NCBI RefSeq assembly: GCF_011386835.1
Contig: NC_088796.1
Coordinates: 32,443,011 to 32,507,010 of the forward strand
Source: Chrysemys picta bellii
Lineage: Eukaryota; Chordata; Testudines; Emydidae
Direction: 5' to 3'
Length of the DNA: 64,000 nt
How positions within the stretch are numbered: position 1 is the first letter of the stretch; the number at the start of each line of letters is the position of its first letter. The notes beneath the pieces were generated by a model. That model made no database searches, was not told the DNA's origin, and was given only the letters and a program-made list of their open reading frames with translations. The translations under genes and the position numbers were made by a program. Below, one piece after another: positions 9,600-21,925 of this stretch.

Positions 9600-12587
9600 A
9601 TGCTTGCCTGGGTAGTTCAAGAGAATGTGCTAACGCCATTGCCCCTGATAAATACCCTGCCACTGATGTTTCTAGTCTGAACATTTGTCCACCTGTGCAA
9701 TAAAGATTTACTAACACAAGTTGCTTGCTACAAGTTCTGTTATATATATAACCTGTTTTATTGTATGGGGCAGTTTACTGTGAACACACCAAAATAGTCA
9801 GCAGACACTCTAACCAATGTTTTTGTCATAACGGTTGGGTAGGAGCCAGAGGCAAAGGACTCTGGTTTGGGGGGCAGGGAAGTGGGTAGAAGACAGGGAC
9901 AAAGAGGCGTTGTGGCTCCAGAGGGGGTGGAAAATGAGAATGGGTGGCAGGTAAGCCTTGAATTGGTTGTTTGAGAAAATCTGTATTTTGCAAGCTCCTG
10001 AGAGCAATGCGGGGGGAATGGCTACTTCCTAATCCTGGAGACACTATGTGGTGTTTCCAAAGATACACAGTGCTGAGATTTGGAACTGACAATGCAGGTA
10101 ACTTGATTTCTGAGGGAAGAGATGTGCACTGCCAGGCTTGCCAGTTCAGGGATTCCTGGATCGTGATGTTGCAGAACAGCAGGGCGTATACCATAACATG
10201 GTGATTGCTGACTTGGGCATAGAGAAGTGGCCTGTATTGGCATTATATTTTGCACACTCTACAGAGTCTAATCAGTGACTTAAGAAGTTATGATCTACTG
10301 GACATTGTGGTGATACTTCACATAGCATGCTTTATATGCAATATCACAGTTATATACAGATGAGGAATATGGGGGTTATAAGATGCTCCTCCAAAGTATA
10401 GAAAGTCACAATGATAATAGTCCCATTGAAGTCAGCGTGACTACTCATATTGGTAAGTGTCTGCCAACATAAGTAAGGGTTCTGCAAACTTGCCTAATAT
10501 GAGAACCCATTCTGCCACCAAATATGCACTGGAATCAATTGAAATTGTCACCTATGGCTGAAAAAGACCCTACAATCTGATAAACTCAGCTATGTTAGCA
10601 GAAAGAAACCCAGATGCTTTTATTTTATCCCATTGAGTTATTATACTGGGATGCCATCCACTTAGAAAGATATCAGGCTTTTGATGCTGAAGAACACCCC
10701 TTTAACTTCTAGCTTCTTTTATTGGGAGACTGAGTTAAGATGATCCATATGATTCACAGGCAAAGGACAAGAATAGCTATAGTCAAGTCTCACAATTTCA
10801 CAATATTTTGCACGAAAGGTTAACTGTCTTTCAACACAGACTTCCTTCTGTTTCACTGATGCAGTTTATTCCCACACTAGGTCAGGTCAGTGAAATTAGT
10901 GTACACAAAAGAGAATACTGAAGCTTTAGTCTGCCACTTTATTACTTAAAATAAACAAAGCTCTAATAAATTATTGTCAAGTTCAAAAAGAATTGCATTT
11001 ATTCCTTTGTGACCTTTTGTCAAACTGTGTATCATTCTGTTTCCTGTACATGAACCACCTGTATAGATAAGCCTTTTTACATGTCCTTACTCATTTGGAC
11101 CCATATAATTCAATAGCCATTTCAAAGCACAGTTATAGATTTCCCACTCTGTGGTGGTGACCTTGATAAAAAAATAAAAGAAAAATTCTGATGAGCTGGC
11201 ACAGTGATTCCAATTTTTACAATAGGAGTATTTACTCTTTAAGAAAAGATATATATTTATACACTGCATTACGGATATGGTCATCAAAACTGATTATGGT
11301 TATAAAAAGAAAAGAGGATTGAAAAAAATGATAAGAAGGTCATTTTAAAAAACATTGGAACCAGTACAATAGTAGCTGTCATCTAGGAGTAAGTACTCAG
11401 CTGGTGTAAATGGTCAGTGGGCTTATGACCATTCACACCATCTGAGGATCTGCCCCCTAGTCACTTCTCCACGACCATTAACATTAAAGGTAACCTGCAA
11501 AGGTAGAACCAAATTCTGTAATTTTACAATATAGGCAGAATCCCCTTAGAATCTAAAAGGGGTATTGAATACCTTAAAGTCTTATTTTACTTCTTGTGTC
11601 CATCACCATCAAGCTTGGCTGGAAAACCCTATAAACTATAATTTAATAGGGAATGGTCTTCTTTAAGTTTTGAGCTATTCTATGAAACTCTACACAATTC
11701 AAATATAACTTTCTATTTGTGATATAGGAGTGTCCAAAAATGGATAGTAATGATATTTTATTATATTCTGTAGGATTTTTCCTTTAGGGCAGCTCCTAGA
11801 ACCCTTTTGTAGCACAAACTGACTCCTAACAGGTCAGGCATCCCCAAAGGTATTTATCAGAGTGAAACATATGCTAGACACCACAAAACTAGTTATACCT
11901 GTGTAAGATTGTGTGAGAATAACATTCTGTTGGAGTAAAAGTTGAGAAACTGAATCACATCTATCCAATTTAGGCTTAAATTAATTTTTGCATTTATACA
12001 ATTTCAGGACAGAATTATTGTCACTTATAGTGTCTGGATATACATTTATGCCAGACAAACAGACAAGATCGACTTGGTAAATGGACCCAAGTTACCACAT
12101 CCCAGGAAGTCCTTCCATCTTCCATGACGGTCATTGCCTCCCCTGATCTCCTGCTCTCATCCTTCGTTCCCATCCTTCAGTTTGTAGTCTGGTATTTCTC
12201 CAGTTTGGGCTCATTTTCACTGAGGTATTTTATACATTTCTATATTACAGAATAAGTAATCTTTATCCAATTGGCTTTTGGTTTTAGGTAACCCATACCC
12301 TATGCATGCACAAGCTCCAATTACCCAACTTTTGCATTTTTCCTGCTGGCTTTGTAGTTTCTGGATCCTGTCACTTTGTCATCCTGCCCCTGGGTCATCC
12401 CAGAAAAAGTGTTTCTTATTGTTACACCCCAAGACTTCACCAAAACACATTACCTTTGTTCTGACAGCAATAAGGTCATTTTAAGCAGATCAGCAATGTA
12501 TGTAAAAGAAGAATTGGTAAAGCTACACTTATACCAGCAAGGCCTTGGCCTAACGATGACTTCATCTGCACTCATTCACTATCCATA
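9600..12587. other. Unassigned non-coding DNA
   Basis: No gene or confident repeat. Overlapping short open frames on both strands at 9810-10255 and 12278-12484 have no recognisable domains. Confidence 0.55.
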
Positions 12588-13440
12588 TGTAACCCCTTTG
12601 GGGTTTAGAGAGCAAGGCCCCTTTAAATCTTTTTTCCTAAGGGGGGAGGGGGAGTAGTGAGAGAAAAGAGGGAAACTCCAGGGTGTGGCTCTGGAGCTCC
12701 AGGGAGAGGGAGAGCAGCCCGCAGGCCCTCACAAAGTGAAGCAGCAGAGAACCTGCCTGAAGCCTGGGAAGGACAGGGTCAATCGGGGACACTCCAGGAC
12801 AGGAGCCAGAAGAAGCACTGTGCCAGGGAGGAATTGCCTGAGAAGGACAGGCCGGAGCTGGACCCAGTATCGCTGCTGCCCAGAGCTGCATGGGGCTGTG
12901 AGCACTGGGGTTGGTGACTCTGCATTGGGAACAAGGAGGGAGGCTGCTAGATAGTTAAGTGGGGAGGGGGTCGCTCTGTGTGGCTTTGCAGAGAGCAGCA
13001 GAAGAGGGCACCAGAGGGGTTTGTTGGGGAAAGTTTACTGGCACCAAAGACAACCAGGAGCACCCAAGACTCACCACTGGACTGGAGCTTTGTTCAGGAT
13101 TCCTGAACTGTGTGTGCAGACACATTGCTCAGTGTCTGCCCTTCCGGACTGTGCTACCACTGGGGCCTGTGGGGCCTTGGCTTTAATGCAACCCTATTTT
13201 ACCGCTCCCCCTATATTTCTCCTTGTTGTTTTTCTCCTCTCATCCCTCTGTAAATAAATATTTCCCTTTCATATATCCATTGTACTTTTCCTTTGGGTGG
13301 GTGTGTTCACTCTGGGGGGTTTGGAACAGGTGCCCTTGGGGTGGAAGGGATTTTTCCTGCTGCATTCCTGCACGCTCCTTCTCTTGGCCAGAGCTGCCTG
13401 TAGAGCAGACTCCATCTTGGCTACAAGGGCACTAAAATTA
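12588..13440 (+). mobile_element. Probable LTR and leader of a Ty3/gypsy-like element
   Basis: This GC-richer block starts tgtaacccctttgggg, has LTR-like composition, and carries a polyadenylation signal AATAAA at 13253-13258 in a T-rich context. It lies directly upstream of the gag pseudogene with a leader of roughly 125 bp between them. The 3' boundary is uncertain; it is placed near 13430-13445, before 'ggtggaccgtacgggg', which may be the primer-binding region. No second LTR is present downstream, so the element is 3'-truncated. Short open frames in this block are incidental. Confidence 0.55.
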
Positions 13441-13566
13441 TACTAGGTGGACCGTACGGGGACTTTGCAGTACACACATGCACACACCTACATTGTGCAC
13501 CCTAGGCTCTCCTTCACAGAGCAAATAAACTCCTGAGTGACTTTCATCTCAGTTTAAAAACAAAAA

Positions 13567-14900
13567 ATGGAGAGAGGATTACTAGAAGACCTGTGCCGAG
13601 GGGCACGAATCCCAGTAGCCAAAGCTGTGCTGGTGGCGGGGTTCCCAGAAGGTCCACACCCGTATTTACAACCGCAAAGTGAAGGGCATGGTAGCACTAT
13701 GTACTCACTCCAAGGAAGCAGATCTTGATAAAGTGCCTAAAGAGGTGGAAGTAGGAGGTATCCCCTGGACAATTCTGGGGGCAGAGCTGTCCCCTACTAG
13801 TGTGCCCATGTCACTTGAGGTGGATTCTTTAGCACAGAAATTGCAAGCTCTGATGATGGATGAGAAGCGGACAAGAGAGGAATTAATTTTGGCATTAGGA
13901 GGGGCTCCAACACCCGCAGCACCAAGCCTGGTGGGATGGGCCAAAGAGCTGGGAAATGCTCTCAAAGATGCATTGAAACTGGCATATGAAAGTGCTCCAT
14001 ACAAGCGGTTACATTCTTTCTCGGGGGTGTCACCCGTACCCTCAGGGGAGGATGATTACAAGACTTGGAGGGATTTTACAGTGCCACTTGTCCAAGAGTG
14101 GGAATGCTCTGATGCTGAGAAGTGGAAACGTGTGCTTGAGAGTCTGGGGGGACCTGCCATGCAAATTGTCCGAGCCCTGAAAGACTCCCAACCGGCTGCC
14201 ACAGTCCAAGACTATTTAACCACTCTTGAGAGTGTCTACGGTGCTACTGATAGCAGTGAAGACCTGTATTATTGTTTCCACCATACCTATCAGGAGCCCC
14301 ACGAACAATTGTCGGATTTCATCAGGAGACTAGAGGATTTGCTACAGCAGGTAGTGCGGAAAGAGGGCATCCCCACGAAGCGTGATTGAATCTGCTAGGT
14401 TGGACCATATCCTTCGGGGCACCCGACAAGATGGGTTGATGTTGTGGCGACTGCAGCTGAGGGAGTGGGCCCCAAACCCACCCCCATTCCACAAGCTCAT
14501 TCGAGAGATACATGAAGAGGAGGAGAGATTGTTGCAAGTGGACACAGTGGTGCAGACGAAGAAGGCAGGGAGTCATACCAACACAGTTCTTGGAGAGATG
14601 GAAGAGGTCCCGTCTGTGACAGTGGCCATGATGAAGGCTCAGGGACATACTGTGCCATCCTCAAGAGGGGAGAGTAGCAGGAGGGGTGATACCTGGCGAG
14701 AAGGTTTCTGTTACAACTGTGGGAGAGATGGTCACTATGCCTTGGATTGCCAAAACAAGACAGATCATGTAAATCTCAGAGATTGCAGCAAACCATTAGG
14801 GAGCTTCAGGGAAACACCAACAGGGCTTGGGGAAGGAGAAACCCAAGACCCTGAAATTCCAAGGCTCCCCAGAAAAAAACACAACAGGGGTTACACATAA
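13567..14900 (+). pseudogene. Ty3/gypsy gag related to PNMA proteins, frameshifted
   Basis: Gag-type capsid gene read in three successive frames. Frame 1 starts at ATG 13567 (MERGLLEDLCRG...), like the N-terminus of PNMA proteins. Near 13645 the frame changes and continues to the stop at 14389 (ending IPTKRD). This part includes 'VPKEVEVGGIPWTI', which resembles the end of the PNMA N-terminal domain, then a capsid-like helical region of about 150 residues. A third frame, about 14380-14900, completes the capsid end and has a zinc knuckle C-X2-C-X4-H-X4-C at 14709-14750 (CYNCGRDGHYALDC). The family packages nucleic acid in capsid-like particles, and vertebrate PNMA and some ZCCHC genes descend from such gags. 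The two frame changes, and apparently missing residues near the first, indicate decay. No protease or polymerase follows. A domesticated but broken PNMA gene is the alternative; the LTR-like sequence upstream favours a retroelement. Confidence 0.75.
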
Positions 14901-15086
14901 TTACAAATAGTTACAAATATAGCTATCAAAAGTCTTAATCTTACCATTAACAATCTTCTATTTTGTATGTCAGTGTTATAAGTCGGTATGTGTTGAGGAA
15001 AGTTTGGAGAGCATGCTATGATTCTTTGTCAACATTTCTTATCTTCTTTAAATATGTTTTTTTTTTTCATTCCAAGTCCAGTTTTG

Positions 15087-15094
15087 TTTGTGAA
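15087..15094 (+). repeat. Target-site duplication of hAT, left
   Basis: The octamer tttgtgaa is repeated exactly at 16693-16700, on either side of the hAT element. Confidence 0.95.
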
Positions 15095-15501
15095 TAGGGC
15101 TGTCGATTAATCGCAGTTCACCCACGTGATTAACTCAAAAAAATTAATTGTGATTTAAAAAATTTATAGCAATTAATCACAGTTTTAATTGCACTGTTAA
15201 ACAGTACAATACCAATTGAAATTTATTAAATATTTTGGATGTTTTTCTCCATTTTCATATATATTGAATTCTGTGTTGTATTTGAAATCAAAGTGTATAT
15301 TATTTTTTATTACAAATATTTGCACCGTAATAATGATAAACAAAAGAAATAGTATTTTTTTCAATTCACCTCATCCAAGTACTGTAGTGCAATCTCTTTG
15401 TCGTGAAAGCGCAACTTATAAATGTAGATTTATTTTTTTTACATAACTGCACTCAAAAACAAAACAATATAAAACTTCAGTGCCTACAAGTCCACTCAAT
15501 C

Positions 15502-15735
15502 CTACTTCTTGTTCAGCCAATCGCTAAGACAAATAGGTTTGTTTACATTTACAGGAGATAATGCTGCCCTCTTCTTATTTACAACGTCACTAGAAAGTGA
15601 GAACAGGCATTTGCATGGCACTTTTGTAGCCAGCATTGCAAGATATTCACCTGCCAGATATGTTAAACATTTGTATGCCCCTGCATGCTTCGGCCACCAT
15701 TCCAGAGGACATGCTTCCATGCTGATGATGCTCAT
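15502..15735 (-). pseudogene. hAT transposase C-terminal domain, inverted-arm copy
   Basis: A minus-strand frame of 77 codons from MSIISMEACPLEWW to the end DWLNKK. The CPLEWW and VPCKCLFSLSSD motifs correspond to the hAT C-terminal dimerisation region (usually ...W W... and ...VPxERxFSxxG). The usual E-R after VPC is replaced by K-C here. It duplicates the plus-strand domain at the other end of the element and has no N-terminal zinc finger or catalytic core, so it cannot be a functional transposase. Confidence 0.85.
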
Positions 15736-15762
15736 TAAAAAAATAATGCATTAATTACATTT

Positions 15763-16407
15763 GTGACTGAACTCCTTGGGGGAGAATTGTATGTCCCCTG
15801 CTCTGGTTTACCCGCTTTCTGCCATATTGTTCATGTTATAGCAGTCTTGGATAATGACCTACCACATATTGTTCATTTTAAGAACACTTTTACTGCAGAT
15901 TTCACAAAACACGAAGAAGGTACCAATGTGATATTTCTAAAGATAGCTACAGCACTCGAGCCAAGGTTTAAGAATCTGAAGTGCCGTCCAAAATCTGAGA
16001 GGAACAAGGTGTGGAGCATACTTTCAGAAGTCTTAAAAGAGCAACTCTCTGATGTGGAAACTACAGAACCTGAACCACCAAAAAAGAAAATCAACCTTCT
16101 GCTGGTGGCATCTGACTCAGATAATGAAAATGAACATGCGTCGATCCACACTGCTTTCAATTGTTATCGAGCAGAACCCGTTATCAGCATGGAAGCATGT
16201 CCCCTGGAATGATGGTTGAAGCATGAAGGGATATATGAATCTTTAGCACATCTGGCATGTAAATATCTTGCAATGCCAGCTACAACAGTGCCATGCAAAT
16301 GCCTGTTCTCACTTTCAGGTGACATTGTAAACAAGAAGTGGGCAGCATTATCTCCTGCAAATGTAAACAAACCTATTTGTCTTAGCAATTCATTGAACAA
16401 GAAGTAG
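15763..16407 (+). pseudogene. hAT transposase, C-terminal third, one nonsense codon
   Basis: Bases 15763-16212 and 16216-16407 are in one frame, separated by a TGA at 16210-16212 where the other strand's copy has Trp (CPLEWW). Before the stop are 'ATALEPRFKNLKC', typical of the hAT region leading to the dimerisation domain, and an acidic linker with PPKKK. After it come HEGIYESLAHLACKYL, VPCKCLFSLSGD and the end LNKK. The N-terminal BED-type zinc finger and most of the RNase-H-like core are absent. Inactive relic. Confidence 0.85.
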
Positions 16408-16692
16408 GACTGAGTGGACTTGCAGGCTCTAAAATTTTACATAGTTTTATTTAAGTCCAACTGTCATGATAAAGAGATTGCACTAAAGTACTTGTATTAG
16501 GTGAATTGAAAAATACTATTTCTTTGTTTTTTTACAGTGCAAATACTTGTAATCAACAATAAACATAAAGTGAACACTGTACACTTTGTATTCTGTGCTC
16601 TAATTGAAATCAATATATTTGAAAATGTAGAACACATCCAAAAATATTTAAATAAATTGTATTCTATTATTTTTAAACGCTTTACAGCCCTA

Positions 16693-16700
16693 TTTGTGAA
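16693..16700 (+). repeat. Target-site duplication of hAT, right
   Basis: Octamer tttgtgaa, identical to 15087-15094. Confidence 0.95.
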
Positions 16701-19700
16701 TCATTACAAAGAAACTTCATTAGAAATTTTCCTGTGAATGCATTTTTGAGGGGTGTCTCCATTTTAGGGCTTTGATATTTAATTGTTTTAATGGTACCCT
16801 AACACATTACTAAAACCCTTTACCCTGAATAAATCATTTTATTTTTTGGATTATGTTCCATTAGGACTTTGGGACTGACATTAGGAATTCAAAAGGCATC
16901 TGGATCCCAGGCAGAATCTAGCTGTGGGCAAAGACTCATTCCAATAAGTTTTATACATGTTTTAGGTATCCTGGATCTGCAAGGACTACATAGTCTACCG
17001 GATTTGGGCTTCATGTCATTTTTTTTTACAGTATAAATTGTTCTAGTTTTCATGTTTCAGTTCGATTTGTAGGTATATCTGGATATGGGTGCAACTCTCT
17101 TCTTGAGGATTTGGGAAAGAGCCAAATTTAAAAGTGTGTTTGAATGAACAGAATATCTTCTGTACCAAAGGTGAGCAATAAAAAAGATTAGCAATGAACT
17201 TTCCTTCCTCCTAACAAATGAGGAAAGCTTCTTTTGGCATGATGTATCGATTTTCAAAAATACACTCCTTGGCTGTGTGCAAAAAACATTCAGTTACACA
17301 TGCGGAACATGTAACTATGTACAATAGCCCTTTTATTCACGCCCTTACATATTTTGCATGCATCGTTATTTGTTTGCACTCACTGGCACACATTATGTCA
17401 CAATGTAGGTGCCTGTGTTTGAAAAATTGGCCATGTATGTTCTCATATTTGAGTACTGATCTTCTGACCATTCTTCTGAATGATACTCAGGAAGAAAAGG
17501 TAATGGATTTTAAGTTCCCAAGACTTCTCTCCCTCAGTCATCATTTAAGAATACTGTTTTCAGGCTTGCAAATTAAGTTCAAGTCCAAATAAATATAGCA
17601 AATGATGCCACCGAATTGGGGAAAATAAGACAGGTAACGCCTGTGGAATTGTAGATACATTAGGTAACATATTCACATGGAGGTGACTGTATCATGATCT
17701 GCCTTTGGGTGCACGTAGTGTGTCTTTGTCTCTGTGTCTGAGTAGCCAGAGGCTGGATTAGTGTATGTAGTTTGGGAGGTAGGAGGGAGGAAGAAGGGAG
17801 AGAGGAAAGACCAAGAATCTATGAACCTGCTTTCCTCCACCAAAAGTGGCCATGGGACACTAAAATAGACTAAGAGGTATAATAATGAGCAAGCTTCAAT
17901 GTCTGCATGTTTGGTTCACATAATCATCCAAAAGTCTGGATGCATATCAAAACTTCTAAGCTATGGAGAATGGTGTTAGATGTCCTGTACCCTCTACTTT
18001 CAGCCTGAATGCAGGTACTACATAAAAAATGTGTTCAGAGGAAAATATAAATTAAATATTTGCTTTTTAGTAAGCTAGCCAGGAACATTTTGGAGGTTCA
18101 AAGCAGATACATGTAGACAGGATCTTCATTAATTTTTCTTTTTGCAGACTTGTAATCACATTTTGACTAAGGTATACATTCCCTGTCCATCCAAATGGGA
18201 ATGTTTCCAGAGTGACTGTTTTGATGCTCTTAATGATTCTATTTCACTGTATTTGTCTTAAGTCTTTTGGGTCTCAACAAAAGTCACTAATCCTTATCCA
18301 AACCAAATTATTACACTGAACAAACAACAAGGAACACTTTGGTTAAACACAGAGAGAGATTGCTTTATGCAGGTGATGGAAAAATAAAACAAATAATCAG
18401 AGTCAGAAAGCATGATGAAATAGCCTATGATTCTAACAGTTAAATCAACTCAGCAAAACCGCTTTCAATCCATTTGATTTAACATCGCATAAAAATCTTT
18501 TCTTGTATTTTCAGTTTTCTAGCACTTCACCAATCTGGGAAATGTTAAGTATTAATAGCCTTGGGATGAAGAGATGATGAAGATCTGGAATTGATTTGTA
18601 GACAAATCCAAAAAAATATTTAGATTAAGTATATATGTGTGTATGTATATAAATAAAGAAGCCTAAATAAAAGCCACCAGTAGTAAATATACATTCATAT
18701 TATGCCCATCTTATTTGTTATATACAAAATGGAGTTGAGCGACAGAGGCCAGGTTTCAGTTTTGCAAAAAATCAGTGCTCAAGGCTCTGGCTTGCAACAC
18801 CAGAGGAGCTTCTGATCTGAGTCCCATTATCTGAACTTACAAAGCTCAGAGTGTGGAGTGTTCAAATAAAAGATTTTGATTTGGGCCTAAGTAAAAACCT
18901 CTATAAAGGGATAGTCAAAGTAGGTTTGGTTTTGTAAAACCTTAGGATTTCAAATACTTGTACTTAAACCTGCTAGCTTTATTAATATTTTTTTATTATT
19001 ATTAGCAATGGTATTCTGGTTGCATGAACATGCTATGCATTGCCAGATACATAAAGGAAAATAGCCTGTCCTAACAAGTTTACAATCTAAGGACCAGATC
19101 CTGCAATGTGATGCAAGTGGGTGCACCACTGCATCTCTTCAGAGCCCCATTGACCTCAAGACTGGGGCCTAAGAAGGAAAGTGCTGTTAATGGTTGCAAT
19201 AAATGAGGGATACAATCAAAATATGTACAATTGTGTATATATATCTAACACAGAGAGAGAGGAACACTGGCCTTTGTTCATATTTATAATTAAATACTAG
19301 AGCTGCATGAAACTTTTCAGTCAAACTTTGTGCATATTTTCATGTCCCAAAAAAGGCCATTTTAAATTCAGATTTGTCATCTTTTCAAACTTTCTGTACG
19401 TTTGAAAAAACTAGAACCTAACTTTTATTAAGTTTCATTTTGAATTTCTTAATGTGACTATGAATATAACCAATATCTGCAGATGTAAAATACTATTACA
19501 GATTAACAAATGATAATGAAATCTTCTTGAAACACCCATGTTCCTCCCAGATATTTCACTGCAGTTGAAATAGGCTGTCAAAAGAAAATTTGGATGAAAA
19601 CTTCTTATCTTTATGTGTTAAGCAGTTCATTTTTTAGCTCCCAAATACAGCTTCAAAAAGGTCTTCTCTGTCATAGATAAACTCACAGGATGATAAAGCC

Positions 19701-20872
19701 CTGTATTTATGCTTTATTTGTTGTAATATCATTTAATAGCCCACTATTCATCATTTCCTGCCTCATAACTTTCTGCAGCTTCTTCCAACTATCTGATTCC
19801 ATGCAGGATTTGAAAGGCAAGATGAGATAAAACACATGCATGGACTGTCAGCTAGGTGGGACCACCATCCACGCAGTCAAATAGCACCCAAACTGTTTAT
19901 AGTGATCATCATTAGTCAGGAGGTAATCTTTCATGATAGAGTATTGTTCATGATACTTGCCAAAACATATACCAGTGCTGTGTTGGCCTAACAAGGCACC
20001 TGCTCTTGTTATAGTATAGAAAATAACACTTTTAAAAATGGAAATGAATGCGGGAGGAGGGGAGGAGAACTTTGACAAAAAGCAGATCTACAATAACAGG
20101 CCTTCAAAGTGCTCTTTTGTACTTTTAAAATAATGACATGAAGCAACAGCAAACCCAAATCTTTTTGGTAATTTGTTGTTAGAACTATAACCTTTAAGGT
20201 CTTTTAGAGTACATTTAGATAGCTTGTGTGGTATTCAATCTCCTCCATAAATAGGATTTTACATTAATTTGGAATAGTCTCCCTGCTGGATAAAGATAAC
20301 AGACCACATAGCAGAAGATAGGTCATCTTACTTGTGCATCTGTTGGGATCAAACTTGAATGGACAGTGAGAGATATGTTGGGGGGAGGGGTCCAGAGCCT
20401 GTCTCCTTAACTTTATAAATAAGCCCTTGCCTATACTAGCAAAATTGCACCCACGTAGCTAAATTGTTTTAAAACTGATCTAGTTAAACCATGGAAACCC
20501 TTAATATAGACACATTTACATTGTCTTAACACTGCTTTTCCTAAGGGAGTCTTTAGATATTTGAGATGTGGTAAATTGAAATAAAAGGTGAAACTTTTCC
20601 ATAAATATTTATTTTTATTTAACATTTCTGGATACATTCTAGGAATACCATATAATCAGGACAAATTACTATTTTTGTTATGGTTGCTGATTATAGCTGT
20701 GGTGTGTCTTGAGACCATAAGTCTTACACACATGGAAGAAACTATTTTTAAAAAGTGGAATTTTGCTCTTTGACTAACTAGTTAATTTACAGCAAGTGTA
20801 GCAGTAAAGTTCAGATTTAGGAAGCAGGAAATATACCAACTTTGTTTTTTACTGGTGAAAAGTGTGTGTACT
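16701..20872. other. Unassigned AT-rich DNA
   Basis: No gene recognised. A 124-codon open frame at 17218-17592 has no recognisable domain and no flanking splice context that I trust. There is a short AT/GT microsatellite-like stretch near 18630-18655. A weak trace of the repeat at 36510-36640 may lie around 18990-19090. Confidence 0.55.
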
Positions 20873-21210
20873 ATTCATAGATTTTTAAGGCCAAATGGGA
20901 CCATTATGATCATCTAGTCTGACTTCCTGCATACCACATGCCAGAGGTTCAGCTGTGATTTCTACCCCATACTAATAACTTCTGGTTGAACTGGAAAGAC
21001 GTGCAATCTTATTTAAGACTACAAATTATGGAGGCTTTACCCTATCCCTTGGTAATGAGTTCCAATTTGTTTATTTTCACTGTTAAAATTTGCACTTATT
21101 ATCAAGTTTGTTGATTTTAACTTCTAGCCATTGTGTCTTGTTATGTCCGTCTGCTAGATTAAAAAGTCCTCTAGCATAAAATATTTTCTCCCTGTGTAAG
21201 TAATTATACA
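20873..21210 (-). mobile_element. Old CR1-type LINE 3' fragment
   Basis: On the plus strand it begins attcatagatttttaaggcc and continues 'accattatgatcatctagtc', the reverse complement of a CR1 3' end. The 'gtctgctagattaaaaagtc' block is from the ORF2 end. It is more diverged than the 3163 and 29837 copies and resembles the one at 46575. No open frame survives. Confidence 0.75.
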
Positions 21211-21555
21211 CACAAAAAAACCCTACATTATAAAAATGTTAGGGTTGCAAAGTCAGGCTCTGTAAAGTTAGGAAGTGCCAGAATTAGTATTGCCTAAGCA
21301 ACTTAATTTGCATATGCATTATGATCAAGTCATTACCTTTATCACATACTATTCCCACAGGCCCCTCATTCAGGATGGATAGAGCAGCTATCTAATATTT
21401 TATTTTATTCTCATTTTTCAGTGTGTGGCCCCATGTCTGATTTATTGCTTACTATTCAAACCCTGCTCTGAATACACAATTAATTTCCTCATGAGCTTTT
21501 TGATGCTGCTTATCATACAGTATCTGAGTACCCCACACACTAATTGATTTATGTT

Positions 21556-21925
21556 CATGACACACCTGTGAGGTGAGGGGATGGTATTTATCCTCATTTT
21601 ACCTCTGGGGAACTGAGGTAGAGAAATTAAGGTCAAAAGTGTCCACTATTTTGGATACCCCATTTGAGACACCCAGGGCCTGATTTTTCAGAGTACTTGG
21701 CATTCCATAGTACTTTGTATGGTAATGCTCAACTCACACTGACTTCAGATACAGCTGTGAGTGATCAGCTCCATGTGTCTCAAACTGGGCACTTATCAGA
21801 TGAGAAGCACACAGCTAGCCACATGTGAAAAGCTTGGTTTGAGTGATCTGACTAGCATCACATAGGCTCTGTATGGCACAGACAGGGCTAGAATCCAATT
21901 CTCCAGGGTGGCATTCAGCCACCTT
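21556..21925 (+). repeat. MIR-type SINE interrupted by a foldback MITE
   Basis: The MIR-like parts are about 21556-21631 ('tatcctcattttacctctgg', 'aactgaggtagagaaatta') and about 21841-21925 ('gtgatctgactagcatcaca', then 'cagacagggctagaatcc'). The middle, about 21632-21840, is inverted-repeat sequence: 'ccatttgagacacccag' pairs with 'tgtctcaaactggg', and 'ggtcaaaagtgtcc' with the complement of 'cacatgtgaaaagctt'. The MITE therefore landed in an older MIR. Boundaries are approximate. Confidence 0.6.

Larger units (their letters stand above)
15095..16692. mobile_element. 1.6-kb foldback hAT element, copy 1
   Basis: The ends are tagggctgt and acagcccta with a perfect 8-bp duplication (tttgtgaa), diagnostic of hAT transposition. 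The left arm (about 15095-15735) is the reverse complement of the right arm (about 16185-16692), the right arm being shorter through internal deletion. Both arms encode the same transposase C-terminus, on opposite strands. The central, roughly 450-bp single-copy part carries more transposase sequence in the plus orientation. The structure suggests an autonomous element whose 5' half was replaced by an inverted copy of its 3' half. It shares this layout with the copy at 51533-53166. Confidence 0.93.

Noticed and set aside
12637..13435. Several overlapping frames of 70-93 codons
   Set aside because: They lie in the LTR-like block upstream of gag, where GC-rich sequence yields incidental frames on both strands.
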